NCBI RefSeq assembly: GCF_004336985.1
Contig: NZ_SJUO01000003.1
Coordinates: forward strand, 186,001-250,000
Source: Exiguobacterium sp. SL-9
GTDB lineage: Bacteria > Bacillota > Bacilli > Exiguobacteriales > Exiguobacteriaceae
DNA length: 64,000 nt
Reading direction: 5' to 3'
Numbering within the stretch: the first letter of the stretch is position 1; each line of letters starts with the position of its first letter. The notes beneath the pieces are model-generated. The model did no database searches. It was not told the origin of the DNA and saw only the letters and a list, made by a program, of their open reading frames with translations. A program made the translations under genes and the position numbers. This document shows, piece after piece, positions 63,749-64,000 of this stretch.

Positions 63749-64000
63749 ATGGATCAACTGAGAACAATGATACAAATCATACTGACCGGGGTAGGTGCCT
63801 ACTTGGCGATCATCCTCATCTTGCGAGTCTCCGGTAAACGGACACTCGCTAAAATGAACGCTTTCGATTTTATCGTCACCGTCGCGCTCGGATCGATTTT
63901 GGCCACGACACTGACGAGTCGACAGACGCCGTTATTGAACGGACTGACCGCGTTTGCGACACTCGTGTTCATGCAATACGTCATGGCCAAGTTGGCGACC
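63749..64000 (+). CDS. DUF421 (YetF/YcaP-family) membrane protein, 3' end outside window
   Basis: 84 codons from ATG at 63749, which follows AAGGAGGG; no stop before the window edge. Membrane segments at the N-terminus, then LRVSGKRTLAKMNAFDFIVTVALGSILATTLTS, the highly conserved DUF421 stretch. Function of the family is poorly defined. Confidence 0.88.
   Translation, partial: MDQLRTMIQIILTGVGAYLAIILILRVSGKRTLAKMNAFDFIVTVALGSILATTLTSRQTPLLNGLTAFATLVFMQYVMAKLAT

Overview
Organism and method. Everything here is read from the sequence by eye; no database search was run. The window looks like a chromosome segment of a low-to-moderate GC Bacillota, most likely Exiguobacterium or a close relative. 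Reasons: strong AGGAGG-type ribosome binding sites, sigma-A promoters, CcpA (cre) sites, and a gene order that tracks one Bacillus subtilis region in pieces (lipL-ywfO, ywhD, speE-speB, ywiB, cls, fadF, rpoE-pyrG, spo0F-fbaA-tal-murA2-glpX) with many insertions between the pieces.

Layout. 1-4.1 kb: end of a K+ channel gene, a tandem-HD nucleotidase, a PadR/DUF2812 pair, and a secreted alpha-amylase under a perfect cre. 4.1-10.3 kb: lipoate assembly (lipA-lipM, then lipL with a DegV protein), split by a secreted NagZ-type hexosaminidase. 10.4-14.5 kb: ywfO, a Na/Pi cotransporter, a tautomerase and a zinc metallopeptidase. 14.6-20 kb: a MurNAc catabolism cluster (murR-GNAT, murQ-murP-mupG) and ywhD. 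20-28.2 kb: a dicarboxylate/glutamate symporter, a VTT protein, cardiolipin synthase, an EAL protein, speE-speB, DUF2294, and an SbtA-like transporter behind a structured leader. 28.2-34.7 kb: an accessory nucleotide-sugar locus (CapD/PglF-type dehydratase, SDR epimerase, DegT aminotransferase, formyltransferase-like protein) bracketed by two proteins built only of HNH-associated repeats. 34.7-45 kb: MerR-TipAS, GNATs, an alpha-glucosidase behind a MalR-like operator, peptidase E-like protein, ywiB, fadF behind a FadR-like operator, and a globin-coupled chemoreceptor. 46-59.8 kb: rpoE, pyrG with a reiterative-transcription type attenuator, an insertion of accessory genes, glpD with an attenuator, a Spo0F-like regulator, fbaA, tal, a MurA paralogue and glpX. 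59.8-64 kb: a degraded IS607-type element with an apparently intact tnpB and omega-RNA-like tail, an ABC exporter, a small oxidase-like membrane protein and the start of a DUF421 gene.

How the genes fit together. Three metabolic themes recur. (1) Cell-wall turnover: extracellular NagZ, MurP uptake/phosphorylation, MupG and MurQ. (2) Starch and glycerol carbon use: amylase, alpha-glucosidase and glpD, each with its own visible control element. (3) Lipoylation: LipM and LipL relay octanoate through GcvH and LipA inserts sulfur.

Most unusual items. These are the HNH-repeat protein pair around the sugar locus, a MurA paralogue that lacks the catalytic Cys and two further active-site residues, a formyltransferase-fold protein lacking its catalytic motif, the stranded tnpB, and a possible switch-like leader before the SbtA-like gene. 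No tRNA, rRNA or CRISPR array was seen.
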